A stretch of DNA of 64,000 nt from Stramonita haemastoma (Eukaryota > Mollusca > Gastropoda > Neogastropoda > Muricidae). The DNA is taken from the NCBI GenBank assembly GCA_030674155.1, contig CM060317.1, forward strand, positions 39,050,774 to 39,114,773, in the 5' to 3' direction. Numbering within the stretch: the first letter of the stretch is position 1; each line of letters begins with the position of its first letter. This document shows positions 1 to 12,659 of this stretch, in pieces. The notes beneath the pieces were generated by a model, which searched no databases, had not been told where the DNA came from, and saw only the letters and a list, made by a program, of their open reading frames with translations. Both the position numbers and the translations under genes were made by a program.

Positions 1-215
1 CAGCCGGACTTTAGCTTCCCCGACTTGAAAATAGCATCACTACAAGCGGACTATCACTATATCTGGACTGAAAAATATCACTACAACCTGACTAAGTTAA
101 CAAAGAACATAAACAACTGGGACCGGGACCCAGAAATTCTATTACTACAGCCGGACTATCACTATATGGGTCTATCACTACATCCGGACTTCACTGTATA
201 TGCATGCTGTTCTTT
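1..215. repeat. Degenerate short repeat CCGGACTATCACTATAT
   Basis: The phrase CTACA(G/A)(C/G)CGGACT plus ATCACTATAT recurs at least four times in the first 190 bp. Cut by the window edge. Confidence 0.5.
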
Positions 216-241
216 ATCTATATAATGGTGTTATATACACA

Positions 242-242
<1 letters not shown>

Positions 243-319
<77 letters not shown>

Positions 320-397
320 GTATATATGTACATATATATGTATATATATATATATATGTATATATATATGTATATATATATGCATACACACACGTTT

Positions 398-450
<53 letters not shown>
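243..450. repeat. CA then TA/TATG microsatellite
   Basis: (CA)n about 243-300, then (TA)n with interspersed TATG/TACA to 450. Open frames across it are low-complexity artefacts. Confidence 0.95.
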
Positions 451-458
<8 letters not shown>

Positions 459-481
459 TATTATCAGGCCCATGGCTTGAA

Positions 482-1117
482 ACTCTAAACAATGACTATT
501 TCTCTTAATGCCAGGACCTCTGGCCATGTTCATTAAAGTTAAACACACTTTCAAATAAAACAAAACAATGCACACAGAGAGCCGATTTTGACAAGAGTGG
601 TTTACCATACATACATTCCTACATTACTGTATAATGTAGGAGCTGGCCCAACACACGTGGACAGTTGTTTCGATGCTGTCTGGTCAAATATGCACATCAG
701 CGCAGTACATACCATGCATCTCGTAAAAAACAATTAAGCAGTTAAAGTGTGTGTTAAATTTCAAAAGATAAGTCATTAATGCTAAACGAAATAAGAATAA
801 GTAGCATTACAGCTTTGGCACCAAGGTCCTTTCTCTTGCAGCCAGGGTCTTTCTTGGTCAAAACTGGGTGGAGCACTGCCAAATAAGGGAGGATGCCGCG
901 GCGCCAGAAGCAGGCCAGCTTTAGCAAACATCAGTCTCAGAGTGTGAAATATCGTTTATTAGTGTGTTTGTTTATTGATTTTCGGCATCTTCCGACACCT
1001 ACTTTTTCCTACTTTTTAGTTATGTTGTTTATGGTATGTTTATCTACCCATTGCACCAAGTTTGAAAACTATTGCAATTAGTTCTTTGCGAAATGCAAGG
1101 ATTGACTACACTACGTC
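482..1117. other. No feature seen
   Basis: AT-rich sequence between the first microsatellite and the LINE remnant. No convincing ORF, RNA or repeat. Confidence 0.5.
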
Positions 1118-2364
1118 TGCAAGTGTGACATGAAAGCCCTGGGCATCAACACAGAGAACTGGGAGGAGGTAGTGGCTGACCGCAGCAAATGGCAGAGTGT
1201 TCTCCACAATCAACTGAAGTATGGTGAAAAAAAGATCCACACAGCAGCAAACAAAAAGAGAGCCAAGCGGAAGGCATGTATTCCAGCCACCTAAAAAGCC
1301 TTCTCTCACCTGTACTCTTCAACCTCTTCCTCGAAAACATCATGACAGAGACACTGCAAAACCACCACACTTCCATCTCCATTGGTGGAAGACCCCTTTG
1401 CAACCTCAGATTTGCAGATGACATTGACCTCATGGGCAGCAGCAAACAAGAACTGCAAATCCTCACAGACAATTTAACAGATCGAGCGAGCGCATACGGC
1501 ATGGAGGTCAGTACAGAGAAATCAAAGATCATGGTCAACAGCGCGAGTAATGACATCACGGAAATAAAGATGAATGGAGAAACACTAGAAGAGGTGAGCC
1601 AATTCAAATACTTAGGCTCCATCCTAACAAAAGATGGCACATCAAACAATGAAGTGAAAGCTCGCATTGCAACAGCAACATCTGCTCTAGTTAGACTCGA
1701 GAAGATCATCAGAAGCAACAACATCAGCTTCTGCACCAAATACCACCTTTACAAATCCCTCGTGATATCTATCCTCCTATATGGCTGTGAATCATGGACT
1801 CTGACAGCAGAGTTAGAGAGGAGAATCCAAGCATTCGAGAACAAGTGCCACAGAAGACTCCTCAAAATATCATACAAAGAACACAAGACCAATAACTATG
1901 TGAAAGAAGAAATCAAAAAGCGTGTGGGCCCCCAAGAGCCTTTGCTCTCCACCATAAAGAGGAGAAAGCTGATGTGGTTTGGTCACACCACAAGACACAA
2001 CACCCTAGCAAAAACCATCCTGCAAGGAACAGTCGAGGGCAAGAGAAGAAGAGGCCGCCAAAAGAAATCATGGGTTGACAACATCAAAGACTGGACCGCC
2101 CAACCCCTGCAACACCTCCTACTAGCCACACAGGATCGTGAAGCATGGAAAAAGATCTCTGTTGCGTCTTCTCTCATGTCCCCCCTACGTCCTTTGGGAC
2201 ATGGGACTGAGTGAGTGAGTGTGAGAAAAAGCCACATCTGCATCAGATGCGACAGACTGCCACTCCCGCATTGGACTGACCAGCCACAGCTGGTGCTGTC
2301 GCTGAACAAAATTTAATGACCTTCTGGCGCGAATTCCATTGTCGCACGTACTGACGGAGGCCTA
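1118..2364 (+). mobile_element. Old LINE 3' end, interrupted by a second LINE
   Basis: Sequence 1118-1300 plus 2226-2364 matches, in reverse, a continuous remnant at 25262-25566. It encodes a degraded retrotransposon C-terminus (TRP-containing ADRSKW motif, then a Cys/His cluster: CIRC...CHSRIGLTSHS in the intact copy). Here it is split by the 925-bp reverse transcriptase fragment at 1301-2225. Confidence 0.65.
1301..2225 (+). mobile_element. 5'-truncated LINE with reverse transcriptase fragment (RTE-like)
   Basis: Open frame to a TGA at about 2214. Encodes the end of a reverse transcriptase: SPVLFNLFLENIM, the catalytic FADDIDLMG box (YADD equivalent), FKYLGSILTKDGT, ILLYGCESWTL, RRKLMWFGH and GRQKKSWVDNIKDW. 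This tail pattern is typical of RTE/BovB-like non-LTR elements. The 3' end is a short GAGT repeat immediately after the stop. The insert is flanked by the 8-bp direct repeat AAAAAGCC (1293-1300 and 2226-2233), the expected target-site duplication. The endonuclease and most of the polymerase are absent, so it cannot transpose on its own. The frame continues 5' by chance into the host LINE. Confidence 0.8.
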
Positions 2365-2370
2365 TTTCTA

Positions 2371-2685
2371 CTAATGGAATAAGCACTAATGTGCTTTTTT
2401 ACATCCAGTCCCCGTGTGTATGCAGTTTTGTAAATCTTGTCATGTGTTCCCATCGGCACACAATAGCATACTCTTTCAAAAAGCGGAACAGGACTTAATG
2501 TGTGCGCAAGATGTTCTGCGTGCGTTCGCACACAGGGCCTCAGTTTATAGTCTCATCGAAGGATTTTTTGGGGAGAGTGGAGTCCGCACTGATGTCAATT
2601 CCAGAGGAAAAATCCCCTCGAACGGGAATCAAACCCGGGTCGTCAAATTGCGTGCGCAATGTTCTGACCACTTAGCTATCCTGTC

Positions 2686-2687
<2 letters not shown>
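2371..2687 (-). mobile_element. SINE family A (tRNA-headed), near full length
   Basis: On the minus strand: tRNA-like head with A-box-like TAGCTAAGTGGTCAGAAC and B-box-like GGGTTTGATTCCCG, then a body with CCAAAAAATCCTTCGATGAG, and a 3' end with AAAAAAGCACATTAGTGCTT. About 320 bp. The same family recurs at least ten times in this window. Confidence 0.75.

Positions 2688-2763
<76 letters not shown>
2688..2763. repeat. GT microsatellite
   Basis: Pure (TG)n of about 75 bp directly at the head of a SINE. Confidence 0.95.
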
Positions 2764-2766
<3 letters not shown>

Positions 2767-2896
2767 CTATTGAGTATACATTGCATCTCATTATAATTCA
2801 TATCTAAAAAGAGACAATATATGATAATGGAAGAAACACACACAATTACGATAATAATGATATTCAGTATAGCAGTAAAATCATGTTGGGTAATAA

Positions 2897-3155
<259 letters not shown>

Positions 3156-3239
3156 TAAAGATGTTAATGATGATGATGGAGTGATAATAACGATAATGAC
3201 TTTGAATCATCATTGGCATCTATCCAGAAGATTTTAGAT

Positions 3240-3839
3240 ACTGTATATAAGTTGAATGTGCAACTTTGAACACAACGTAAGGAAAATTCTAAGGGTTATA
3301 TAACATTTTAATTTGTTTTGGAAAAGAGAAATAATGCATTAATTGTTGGTTTTGTAGTCTTTGAATAAGGACCTCTACTTCCTCCTTTCTCAATTTGCTT
3401 TGTTTAAAAAAAAATGGTACACATGAGGAGAGTTTTTGAAACGCATATCAATCATACTATTACCTATTTTGCAACGGGTTGATATTATTCATATTTCATT
3501 TCATGCACATTATACTATCTGTGTGGATTAATCTTGGTTTTGCGTGTTTCTGCATTCCTTACATATTTTAATTGTTGATTTATTCCATTTAACAGCTGCC
3601 ATGCTGTTTTGAACATTCTCTTATTCTGTTTCATTTTACCTTATGGTGAGGACCCCACCAACCGTCCGAATTGTAAGGTTGATTTTTTGACACTAATAGT
3701 TTCGCATAAGTTGGTACGGCTGACATTAGCCTCCCCTTCAGCACAAGGTCAAGGCCGTCTCGCCGACTGCTTGGAGGTCGTTGAGTCTTTGATTTGCCTA
3801 GCCTAATACGGCACCGCTGCATCTCAAACATTTGCCATC
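3240..3839. other. PGAM: PGAM upstream region
   Basis: Unique-looking AT-rich sequence up to the PGAM start, presumably promoter and 5' UTR. The last 150 bp are less AT-rich. No TATA box is placed with confidence; an upstream non-coding exon cannot be excluded. Confidence 0.35.
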
Positions 3840-5389
3840 ATGAGCAAGGACGGTGTTCATAAGCTTATACTTGTCCGGCACGGCGAAAGCCAGTGGAACA
3901 AAGAAAATAAGTTCTGCGGATGGCACGATGCTGATTTATCTGAGACCGGAGTAAATGAAGCAAAATATGCTGCAGAGGTGATTCCACTTTTCACTGTTCA
4001 TTTCTTACCTTGCCAAGAGCTGTCTGTCTCTCCCTCTGCCTCTCCCTCTTACCTGTCTCTCAGATTCCGCCGGTTTAGTTCATTTAAAGGTTTGTTTAAC
4101 GTCACCTTTTAGGTGGCAAAGTGTCGTAGTAAACGATGTGTTCAGCCAGATGCAATGTTATTTGATATTTTGAATATTTTTTTTTATTAAAAAAAAAGAA
4201 TAAAATGCATCCAGTGGCATTAATGTGTAGTGTTGTTTGTAGTGACGTGCAAGTGTACATTTACAATAGATATATCAGTGCATATCAATGCTTACTTGAT
4301 ACCAAAGATGTGCTTCTTCATTCTGCCCAAGAGCTGTCAGTTAAGTGTTATGTTTGTTGCCAAGTTTTTCAGTGTTTGTTCCCATTATCATCACATTTTA
4401 GAGTACACAGTTTTCAATGGATGTAGCCTAATTGGTTTATATTTGCTCATTTTGTTAATCTGTGCACTGGTTTTCAACTTTCTGAAACTTAATTTTCTCT
4501 CCTTGATTTTATTTAGCAGGAACACCAACAGTATTCTTTTTAAAAGGCATACTTGCACTTTGTACTGCAGTAGTTGTAGGGTTGTATGAAGCTTAGAAAC
4601 TACACTCTTCAGTGTGTAATGCTTGACAAGAGAGTGCTGACATGGCAAGTTTTAACATGAAATGGATGGGGGGAAATTAAGGGGGAAAGGTTTTTTTTTT
4701 TTCTTTTCTTTTACATTTAAACCATTGTCATGATTTATTTAAGTTTTAAAAACAAAAGACAGTTTCAAACTAAGAATGTTTATAAAGGCTATAGATACTT
4801 TTTTTTTTGTTAAAGAAAAAGATGTCAAAATGTGTCTCTTGTGGGCTAAACTAAGTCAAATGCCAAGGAGTTTGCAAAAACATCTCATCCCATTCAGACC
4901 ATTGCCTGTATCTGTGTTGCACTTAAATTTTATTAAATCCTGCATTTTTATTGATTTGTTTCAGCTTATCCAAAAGAAAGGATTTTCCTTCGATGTAGCT
5001 TTCACCAGTGTTCTGAAACGGGCCATCAAGACTTTGTACCACATCCAAGATGGCACGGACAAGCACTGGGTCCCTGTCCACCGCAGTTGGCGACTGAACG
5101 AGAGACATTACGGAGGGCTGCAAGGTCTGAACAAAGCAGAAACGGCAGCAAAGCATGGAGAAGATCAAGTGAAGGTAAGGGCAATGAATCAGTTTTTTTA
5201 ATTTATTATTATTATATTTTTAAAAAAACCTTTTTCTCTATCACTAGTATCAGTTTTTTTCAAATTGAGGTCAGTCCAATATATTTTTTTGGTAAAATTT
5301 TGTTGTCATGTATAGAGTATAATGTGGCATACACACAGTATGCATTCATATAGCACACACATTGTGTAAATATTTGTATACACATGCAT

Positions 5390-5478
<89 letters not shown>

Positions 5479-5503
5479 ACACACACACCACACACACCAC
5501 ACA

Positions 5504-5557
<54 letters not shown>

Positions 5558-8500
5558 CACTTTAAGTGAACAGACGTAAAATTAAAGATATACACACACA
5601 TTTGTTTTTGGGTTTGGTGGTTGTTTTTTTTTTATTGCTTTATACAAATTATTTAAAATAAAGTATGAAATCTTTTGATGACAATATTTGGGTACTTGCA
5701 GTAAGAACAAATATTGTATTGTATATATATGACTTACAGTCATGGTACAGTTTTTCTGTGTGAAATTCGGGCTGCTCTCCCCAGAGAGAGAATGTTGCCA
5801 GAAGAGCAGCGCCACCCATTACTTTTTTTTTTCTTCTTTTCCTGGCTGCATGTATAATTTGTTGCCCTATCATAGTGGCTTTTTTCTACAGAATTTTGCA
5901 ATGAACTACTGCTTGCTGCTGTGGGTTATTTCAAATGCGCAGAGTTACTTTCTGTGTATAGTACTGAAAAAGATTCTTTTGGTTTCAGAAAATGTAATGA
6001 AACATTTGAAAAATAATGTCATTTTATTGTTTCAATTTAGAATACATTTCCTCAGCAATGGTATCAATGATTTTTTATCACTGTATTTTAGTTTTCTTTT
6101 GGGTTGTAGATCTGGAGACGTTCGTACGATGTCCCCCCACCAGCTTTGAAACCTACTGACAAAGAGTGGTCAGGGAATGACCCCAAATATGCTGTGAGTA
6201 CTGTGTGTTCTTTAACCTTTACTTTTAGCACTCTGTTGGCAAAGTGTATCACCGAACAGATTATTCACCATGCATCTGCTGGCACATTGTGTCACTGAAA
6301 ACAAAGTGTTGAAATTTTGTGGCTTGTCAGCACAACTTCCGTTACTAATAATAGGAACACTTCGATTCAGAAACAAGGCTTAAGATTCCTCTACTGTACA
6401 CTTTTGCATTTTCTTCAACACAACACACGACAAGAATTTTTTAAAAAAGTAGACATTGATTTAAGGGATTCTTGCAACACCAAAATGGTGGATGCTGATT
6501 TCGAACAATTTAAAAAAAATTGTTTGTCAATTCTGACTTAGAAAATAATTTTGAAAGCTTCACACAAACTGAAGTCGACATTGAAATTACAGGAGATGAC
6601 TACAATAGTGTTTTTAGTGAGACTGAGAGTGATAATGATGGTGTAAACAATCTTCCAAGTGCCCACATACATTTGTCTCCGACCAGTTTCACAGAAACTT
6701 TTGGTCCTTAAGAGATCCCTGATGATATTTCTAAGGTTAAACTGTGTTTTTTTTTGTTTATAACAGACAAAATCATCACTATGTGACTGAATTAACAGTC
6801 TGGAAGATCATTATCATGTAAAGAATCTTCCAAGTGGCCATGAACATATGTCACCGACCAATTTTACAGAAACTCCTGGCCCAAAAGAGATGGTTAATGA
6901 TATTTCTGAGGGGGAACGGTTTTGTGTTTATAAAAGAGGAAATTGTCCCTTTCTTTGTGACAGAAAAAAAAAGATAGCACCCAAGAACTCCTCTCATAGT
7001 GAATAAAAGCAAGTCAACACATTTCCAGTTTGTTTATATTTTGTGCTGCATTTTCTTTTCATTGTTAAAAAATGCATGCAGAACATTATGCCTTATATGA
7101 AAATAAACCCCTGAAATCGGAATGTGGCTGCCTTAATAGTGGATTAGGTCGCATTTGAAAAAATCTCACCAATAGAATAGGTTGTGGTCTATCCCACTGT
7201 AATACATTTCCACTTATTCAAACTGGCAGCCAAGAAGCTGTTAACATGTGTTTTGTGAAGGGAAAAAAATGTTTCAGAAACTGGACCCCAAGTGCATTCC
7301 ATCCTGTGAGTGTTTGAAGGACACAGTGGCCCGAGTCTTGCCATTCTGGAGTGATGCCATCGTTCCTGAACTCAAGGTATGTGATGCAAGTCACTCATTT
7401 GACGTAGAGTTTTTTCTTCAGAATTCCATTCTAAAGTCGTATCTTTATCTTAAGAGAAAAAAAGGGTCTTCTTCAATTGTGGTTGAATGGTAGACCAATA
7501 GAGATGGTAATTACTGTTCAGATAAAGTAAGAGTCAGTATCAGTGGATCGGTGGTCTGTAGGTAATGTGCCTGCCTACAAAATGAAATGTCCAGGTGGGA
7601 AGTGTGTGGTTGTTCAGTCCCTGTTTAAGCCAAAAACTTTTCCCCATCCATTAGATCATGAGTGGTGGTCTAGGTGCCAAGTCTTTCAGATGAGATGATA
7701 AACTGAGGTCCCGTGTGTTACACAGAATTATTTAGCGCATGTAAAAGAACCTACAGCAACAAGAGAGTTGTCCCTGGCAAAATTAATTAGAAGAAAGGAA
7801 CTCAGATAGGGAAATGAATACAGTTGCAGACAAGAAAAAAAAAAAATGTGTGGTACTGCTCTTGTGGCGACATGCTCTTCGGGGAGAGCAGTCCAAATTT
7901 CACGCAGAGAAATATGCTGTGACTTAAAAGTGGTATACAGTACAATATAACAATACAGTATCATTGCCATGAATATTTTTATCTTTTTTTATAATTGTCA
8001 TCAATACCTGTGATGAACCCTTTTTTCTGCATTTTTTTTCTATTCATAGATGTCATTGATGCATGTGGTGAACCCCTTTATCTACATCTTCTCATTCCGT
8101 GATCAGAACTTTCAGGATGACCATTAGTGAGATTTTTCCCCAGCAACAGGGTTTAACCCCACCATTTCTATATGTTATGCATTTGAACTGGTGCGTGGTG
8201 GCTTGTGGGTTAAAAAAAATTTTTTTTTAAAGGAAATGGGACTTATCATGAAAGCAAGATTGTTTTTGTGCTGTTTATTTTTAGTCTCAGCCAGTTGGTT
8301 CTAGATAGAATGGACCATCATATAGTTTGGGGTTTGATGAGGTTTTTTTTTTGTGTCTTTTTTTTTTATTTTATTAACACTAATGTAAATGACCAAACAG
8401 TTTCCTCAACTGTTACGTTTCTCTCTGCAGGAAGGGAAAACAGTTCTGATTGCTGCTCATGGAAACAGCTTGAGGGCCCTTGTCAAGTACCTGGATGAAA

Positions 8501-9111
8501 TGACGGATGATGCCATCATGGGACTTAATATTCCCACAGGTAAAAACATAACTATTGTCTTAGTTAAGACATTGCTGTGGTTACCAAGTAAGTCATACAT
8601 CCTTGTATCTGTCTTTAAATATTTGTTTCTCTCCAGGTTGCATTACAAATGTCTAGTACGTTTTATTATTAAGACAATGTTCATGAAAAACATTGACAGA
8701 GAGTCTAAAGGTATCAGGGTTTTTTTTTTTGGTATGGACTACTTTTTATTGAGACAGGTAAAAAAAAAAAGCGTTTATGGCAAGATGGTACTTGATGATG
8801 TGAGCCACATTTGATATAAATCCTTTTGCTGTCTGCATCATAATAGTAAATTGCAGGGCATGTCTTTTTTGTCTTTTTTTTTTTTTTTAAACCCTTTTGA
8901 TGCTGTATCAAGGGAACTTGTATGTTTGGTGTGAATGCAGCCAAAGTGTGCCGGTCAGTAAATGGAAACTGTGTGTTGTGGATCAGGCATCCCTCTGGTG
9001 TACGAGCTGACTAAGGACATGAAGCCCATCAAACACTACTACCTGGCGTCTGAGGAGGAGGTGAAGGCAGCTGAAGCCAAAGTGGCGGCTCAAGGACAGG
9101 CTAAGAAGTAA
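3840..9111 (+). CDS. PGAM: Phosphoglycerate mutase, 2,3-BPG-dependent (complete, 6 exons)
   Basis: Interconverts 3- and 2-phosphoglycerate in cytosolic glycolysis. Exons read by eye: 3840-3977, 4965-5174, 6110-6193, 7278-7376, 8431-8539 and 8987-9111 (stop TAA). All junctions are GT-AG and phases agree, giving 254 aa, the same length as human PGAM1. Exon 1 carries the phosphohistidine motif [10 protein letters not shown] (His14). Exon 2 carries RLNERHYGG with the catalytic Glu92 and the helix [10 protein letters not shown]. Exon 3 begins [11 protein letters not shown]. Exon 5 holds the second active-site motif IAAHGNSLR (His187). The C-terminus ends QGQAKK, like the vertebrate enzymes. The start ATG is the first in the exon and aligns with the family N-terminus. 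The introns contain SINE pieces (5729-5943, 7538-7972) and a CT/CA microsatellite. No key residue is missing and there is no frameshift. The paralogue (PGAM1 or PGAM2) is not meaningful outside vertebrates. Confidence 0.96.
5390..5556. repeat. CT then CA microsatellite, PGAM intron 2
   Basis: (CT)n 5390-5476 followed by (CA)n with ACCACA interruptions to 5556. Confidence 0.95.
5729..5943 (-). mobile_element. SINE family B, 3' half, PGAM intron
   Basis: Reverse orientation. CTGTGTGAAATTCGGGCTGC, a pyrimidine run, TTTTTCTACAGAATTTTGCA and GCTGTGGGTTATTT correspond to the family B 3' half. Confidence 0.65.
6317..7010 (+). pseudogene. Coding-like remnant with duplicated block, PGAM intron 3
   Basis: Two short plus-strand frames ([33 protein letters not shown]) sit next to each other. 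A block of about 170 bp is present twice (6620-6765 and 6790-6950), with shared phrases AATCTTCCAAGTG, TCACAGAAACT or TTACAGAAACT and AAGAGAT. Stops and shifts break it. Possibly a decayed mobile-element protein; not recognised. Confidence 0.3.
7538..7972 (+). mobile_element. SINE family B (tRNA-headed), PGAM intron
   Basis: Degraded tRNA-like head (GATCGGTGGTCTGTAGGTAA), body with CATCCATTAGATCATGAGTG, a conserved block TTTCAGATGAGATGATAAAC also present in family A, then CAGCAACAAGAGAGTTGTCC and the 3' end TGACTTAAAAGTGGTATACA. About 430 bp. Confidence 0.7.
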
Positions 9112-9690
9112 GAAGCGGAGGAGAGTCTGTTGTGTTCTGCGTTCCTTGATGTTCTTCTGTCTTTACGCATACTAGCTTTGGCTTTTTTTGTTTTTCTGAT
9201 TATTTATAAAAAGTACAGTTTTTAAAAGACATTTAAGAGGAATATTACACTTTATAGTCAAGTTTTTTTATATCACAAATGGAAACTTTTTTTTTTTCAT
9301 TTGAGGGGGTGGGGCAGTGTGGAAGAAAGCACTTTTGCTTAATTGGGTAGATGATGTGTTTGTGGGTTAGATGCAAATGCATAGCTTATTTAAGGATTCA
9401 CTTAAGTCAAGAAAAAGTGTGATTTGATAAAAAGAAAACATGTACAGTGTGTATAAGAAAATTTTAAAAAGTCTAAACAAGCGAAGCAACTGGAAGACAT
9501 ACAAATTGAGTTACAACTGTATGAAAAATAAAGCATCAACGCTTTTGTCATCTTGGTCCAGGTTTAAAAGTACATGGTTCACATCAAGGCTGCTATTGTG
9601 ATTCTGGAGTCTTGATTCTCATTCCATCCCCTGTATTCAGTTTGTCATCTTCTGTCACATCACTATTCAATAAAGTTTTACAGGATTTTT
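9112..9690 (+). other. Probable PGAM 3' UTR with poly(A) signals
   Basis: AT-rich non-coding sequence directly after the PGAM stop. Canonical AATAAA hexamers lie at 9527-9532 and 9669-9674 and are candidate cleavage signals. Which one is used cannot be told from the sequence; a later AATAAA also occurs near 10920. Confidence 0.5.
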
Positions 9691-9699
9691 CCCATTTTA

Positions 9700-11320
9700 T
9701 GAGAGATGACCTAAGATGTGAATAATCAGTCTTGGCATAGGTACTTATACAAAGGCAATAGGCGCACATCAGGAAATTGAAACAAAACTGGAAAAAAAAA
9801 CTTGTGCAAAAGTTGAAGTTGCTGTCCTATGCCACAATATATCATGTATTAAAGCATACACATATAATTAATATATACATTTTTTTCCCCCCATGTAAGT
9901 CATGGAGACAGGCATAGGATACATCCAGTTTTGAGTGAAAATCTGTACTCATGGGTTAGAACATTTCACTCATAGGTTTTTTTTTATAATATATATATAT
10001 TTTTTTTTCATAAGTGAATAATCAGACATCAAAGAATACAAAAAAATGTTAAAAAACCAAAAGTGTAGGCTTCCTACCCCACCCTTGGCTGAAAGCTTTG
10101 GGCTTTTTCCTTGGATTTTTGCACCTGCCTAGAAGGCCTGAAAGTGGGGGGTAATCAGTACAGAGATAAATGCTTGCAAGGTGTAAGGGATTTTGCTTTT
10201 TCTTCTGTTGTTTGTAAATAGCAAAAATTGTGATAATTTATGGTCAGCGAGGAGTTGTCAAAGAATGCACAAGTAGTAGGAACATACAAGTCATGGTTTG
10301 TGTGAGTAAAGAAAACAAGAGAAGGTGGGTCATACCTTGGTGACGGGTGCTAGATCTGATGTGAATGGCTTCGCTCCATTTTTGAGTGGGAAACCATACG
10401 CTTTCAGATGGGTATTGGACAGCAACTCTGTTTATTAAGCTTTTATTTTGTAATTGCTTCTCTAGAAGTAAATGATGGTATACTCATAAATGTTTAAACA
10501 AAAACAACCCAGATACTCTTCACGATTACTTTGTGGATACTAAAACAATCATGTTAGTCATGAAAGGATCATGTTACAGTATCATGAAAAGCAGTGGTGG
10601 GTAGATGGGTAACTAGAATTCACTTTAACAGGTCATTTTAAAGTGTTCTTTTCTGTGAACTGATTTATGTACAATTCATATATAGCTGTAGTCTTCATTG
10701 TGTGAAGAAGAGTGATTTTGTGAACAGCTGTTGGGTCTGCATTTTGTGAAGTGTAATTTTGTGGACAGCACTGGCACGACATCTGCACCAGTTGGTCCTT
10801 CCAAGATGTGTGGTTGTATCCCTTGGAAATGATATCTTGGTTCACAAAGAACTGTGCTTCCATCAGATCAATCAGTTGACTTTTTTGTGCTGGTTATTTT
10901 TGTATAGAAATGTGAATAGAAATAAAGATAGCAAGTATAATGTAGCCATTTCCTCCTATTGTGCATGAAAAGTCCATGTCCTTTTTTTTCCTGAGTGAAA
11001 ACATGTGTGGTGGATTCAAGAAAATCTAATCTGGCATGAACCGTTTGTGAATATTTTAAACTATGTTTTTCATTTCTAAACAATGTGTTATGTAAATCCA
11101 CCCCTTTTTGTTTATACATATATATAAAATTTACCTCTGTTGATCTTATGTCATCTTAGCTTTCAGAGCATTTTCCTTCTAAAATAAAAAGAGAAACTGC
11201 CAAATTATGTGTGCATATTTGTACGAATGTGCGTTTTCTTTAATCTAATGTCTGTTCACTCAAAGTGATATTACACAAATGAGAATGTGTGTATGTGGGT
11301 ATTTTTTATGTATCCATTTG
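9700..11320. other. Intergenic, no clear gene
   Basis: AT-rich sequence between PGAM and the SINE fragment at 11321. Contains further AATAAA hexamers, so part may be long-form PGAM 3' UTR. No supported ORF. Confidence 0.45.
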
Positions 11321-11415
11321 TTTAGAGGATAATGAAAGAAGCACTTATGTGCTTTTTTTACATCCAGTGCCTGTGTGTACATGGTTTTGTAAATTTTGTC
11401 ATCCGTTCCCACCAG
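11321..11415 (-). mobile_element. SINE family A, 3' end fragment
   Basis: Only the 3' end of the family (GAGGATAATG, AAGCACTTATGTGC, ACATCCAGT, TTTGTAAATTTTGTCATC). Runs into a GT microsatellite. Confidence 0.6.
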
Positions 11416-11823
11416 AGTGAGTGAGTGAGTGTGAGTGTGTGTGTGTGAGTGAGTGTGTGTGTGTGTGTGAACAAGTATGAAAAGCAAGAGAACAGTGCAT
11501 GCAAAATGTAACATGATAAAACAATAAAGGGGAAAAAATGAAGAAAGAAACGAACCCATGCAAAAAAAACAAACCTCCAGTCATTCATACAAAAACTGTG
11601 TGTGCTAACATCCTAGCCACCTCCCATACCACTCACCTAAACCTCATTTTCCACATCCAGACTCTGTCTTTCCCACTCTGAAGACTTCGACTTGAAGTCA
11701 CCACAAGCACTAAAGTGGAAAAGAAAATGAAAGCGAGGTAACTGCAAGACCACAACAAGAAGCCCAACTGAATTTTTGTATTTCTTTACAAGGTAGCCGA
11801 CAAAATAATCATTTCCTCAGACT

Positions 11824-12396
11824 TGTGACCCTCCACCACATAATGAGTCACATTGTACTGGAACTCGATTCTTAATTGTTAACATGTTATTAATCTGCAA
11901 TTTAAAAAGAAAATTGGAAAAGCTATTTAATTTTTTTTTTAATAAAAAATTGGACAATTCATTCTATGAACATTTATTACAAGCTGAATGGCTAAACACT
12001 TCACCTATTGGTATCCCATAATCTTGTAGACTGTTGGGGCACCACTGAAGATTTTGCAACCAGCTAGACGCCAGGAAGTGACAAAATGAGAAATTGTATT
12101 TTGCATTGTAATAGGTGGTCAGAATGAGGGGTTGGGTGTATTCAAAGTAAAAGGGACCAAAATTGCGCCACCTGCCTAAAATGGCTATAAGTGGAAAAGT
12201 GGTCTGGTGCTATGTGACTCATTTTGTCATGGAGGGTCACATTTGAGGGTACAGTACCTACTTCAGTACAAGAAAGCTAAAGTGTATTATCAATTGAAAT
12301 CTCAAGATTGACAAATTGACCCCCACCTGCCTAAAATGGCTACTAGTGGAAAAGTGGTCTGGTGCAATGTGATTCATTTTGTGGTGGAGGGTCACA
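11824..12396. mobile_element. MITE with 32-bp inverted ends, 573 bp
   Basis: Left end TGTGACCCTCCACCACATAA (11824-11855) and the complement of 12365-12396 match at 30 of 32 positions. The right part is duplicated inside (12207-12242 and a block GCCTAAAATGGCTA twice). No ORF. Lies between PGAM and ATP synthase e. Confidence 0.7.
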
Positions 12397-12659
12397 TTTC
12401 AGGGTACAGTACCTTCTATCATTATCCTGTGTGGATTTGTAAGAATTTTGCAGCATTTAATTTTACACATATCCTTACATTAGCAAAGTAAATACTCTCA
12501 TTTGCAACACACACACACCTACACACACACACACATACCTACACACACCACACCACACTTTCATCTAATATCACTAATAGTGAAAAGACATTAAATTAAA
12601 ATAACAAACAAAGGTACACACATTCCAACTTCACACACAAAAAACACTGAGACAAATCA

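Noticed and set aside
1276..1300. ATG 1276 as the start of a real reverse transcriptase gene
   Set aside because: It lies in the older host LINE, left of the insertion junction; the RT is a 5'-truncated insert.
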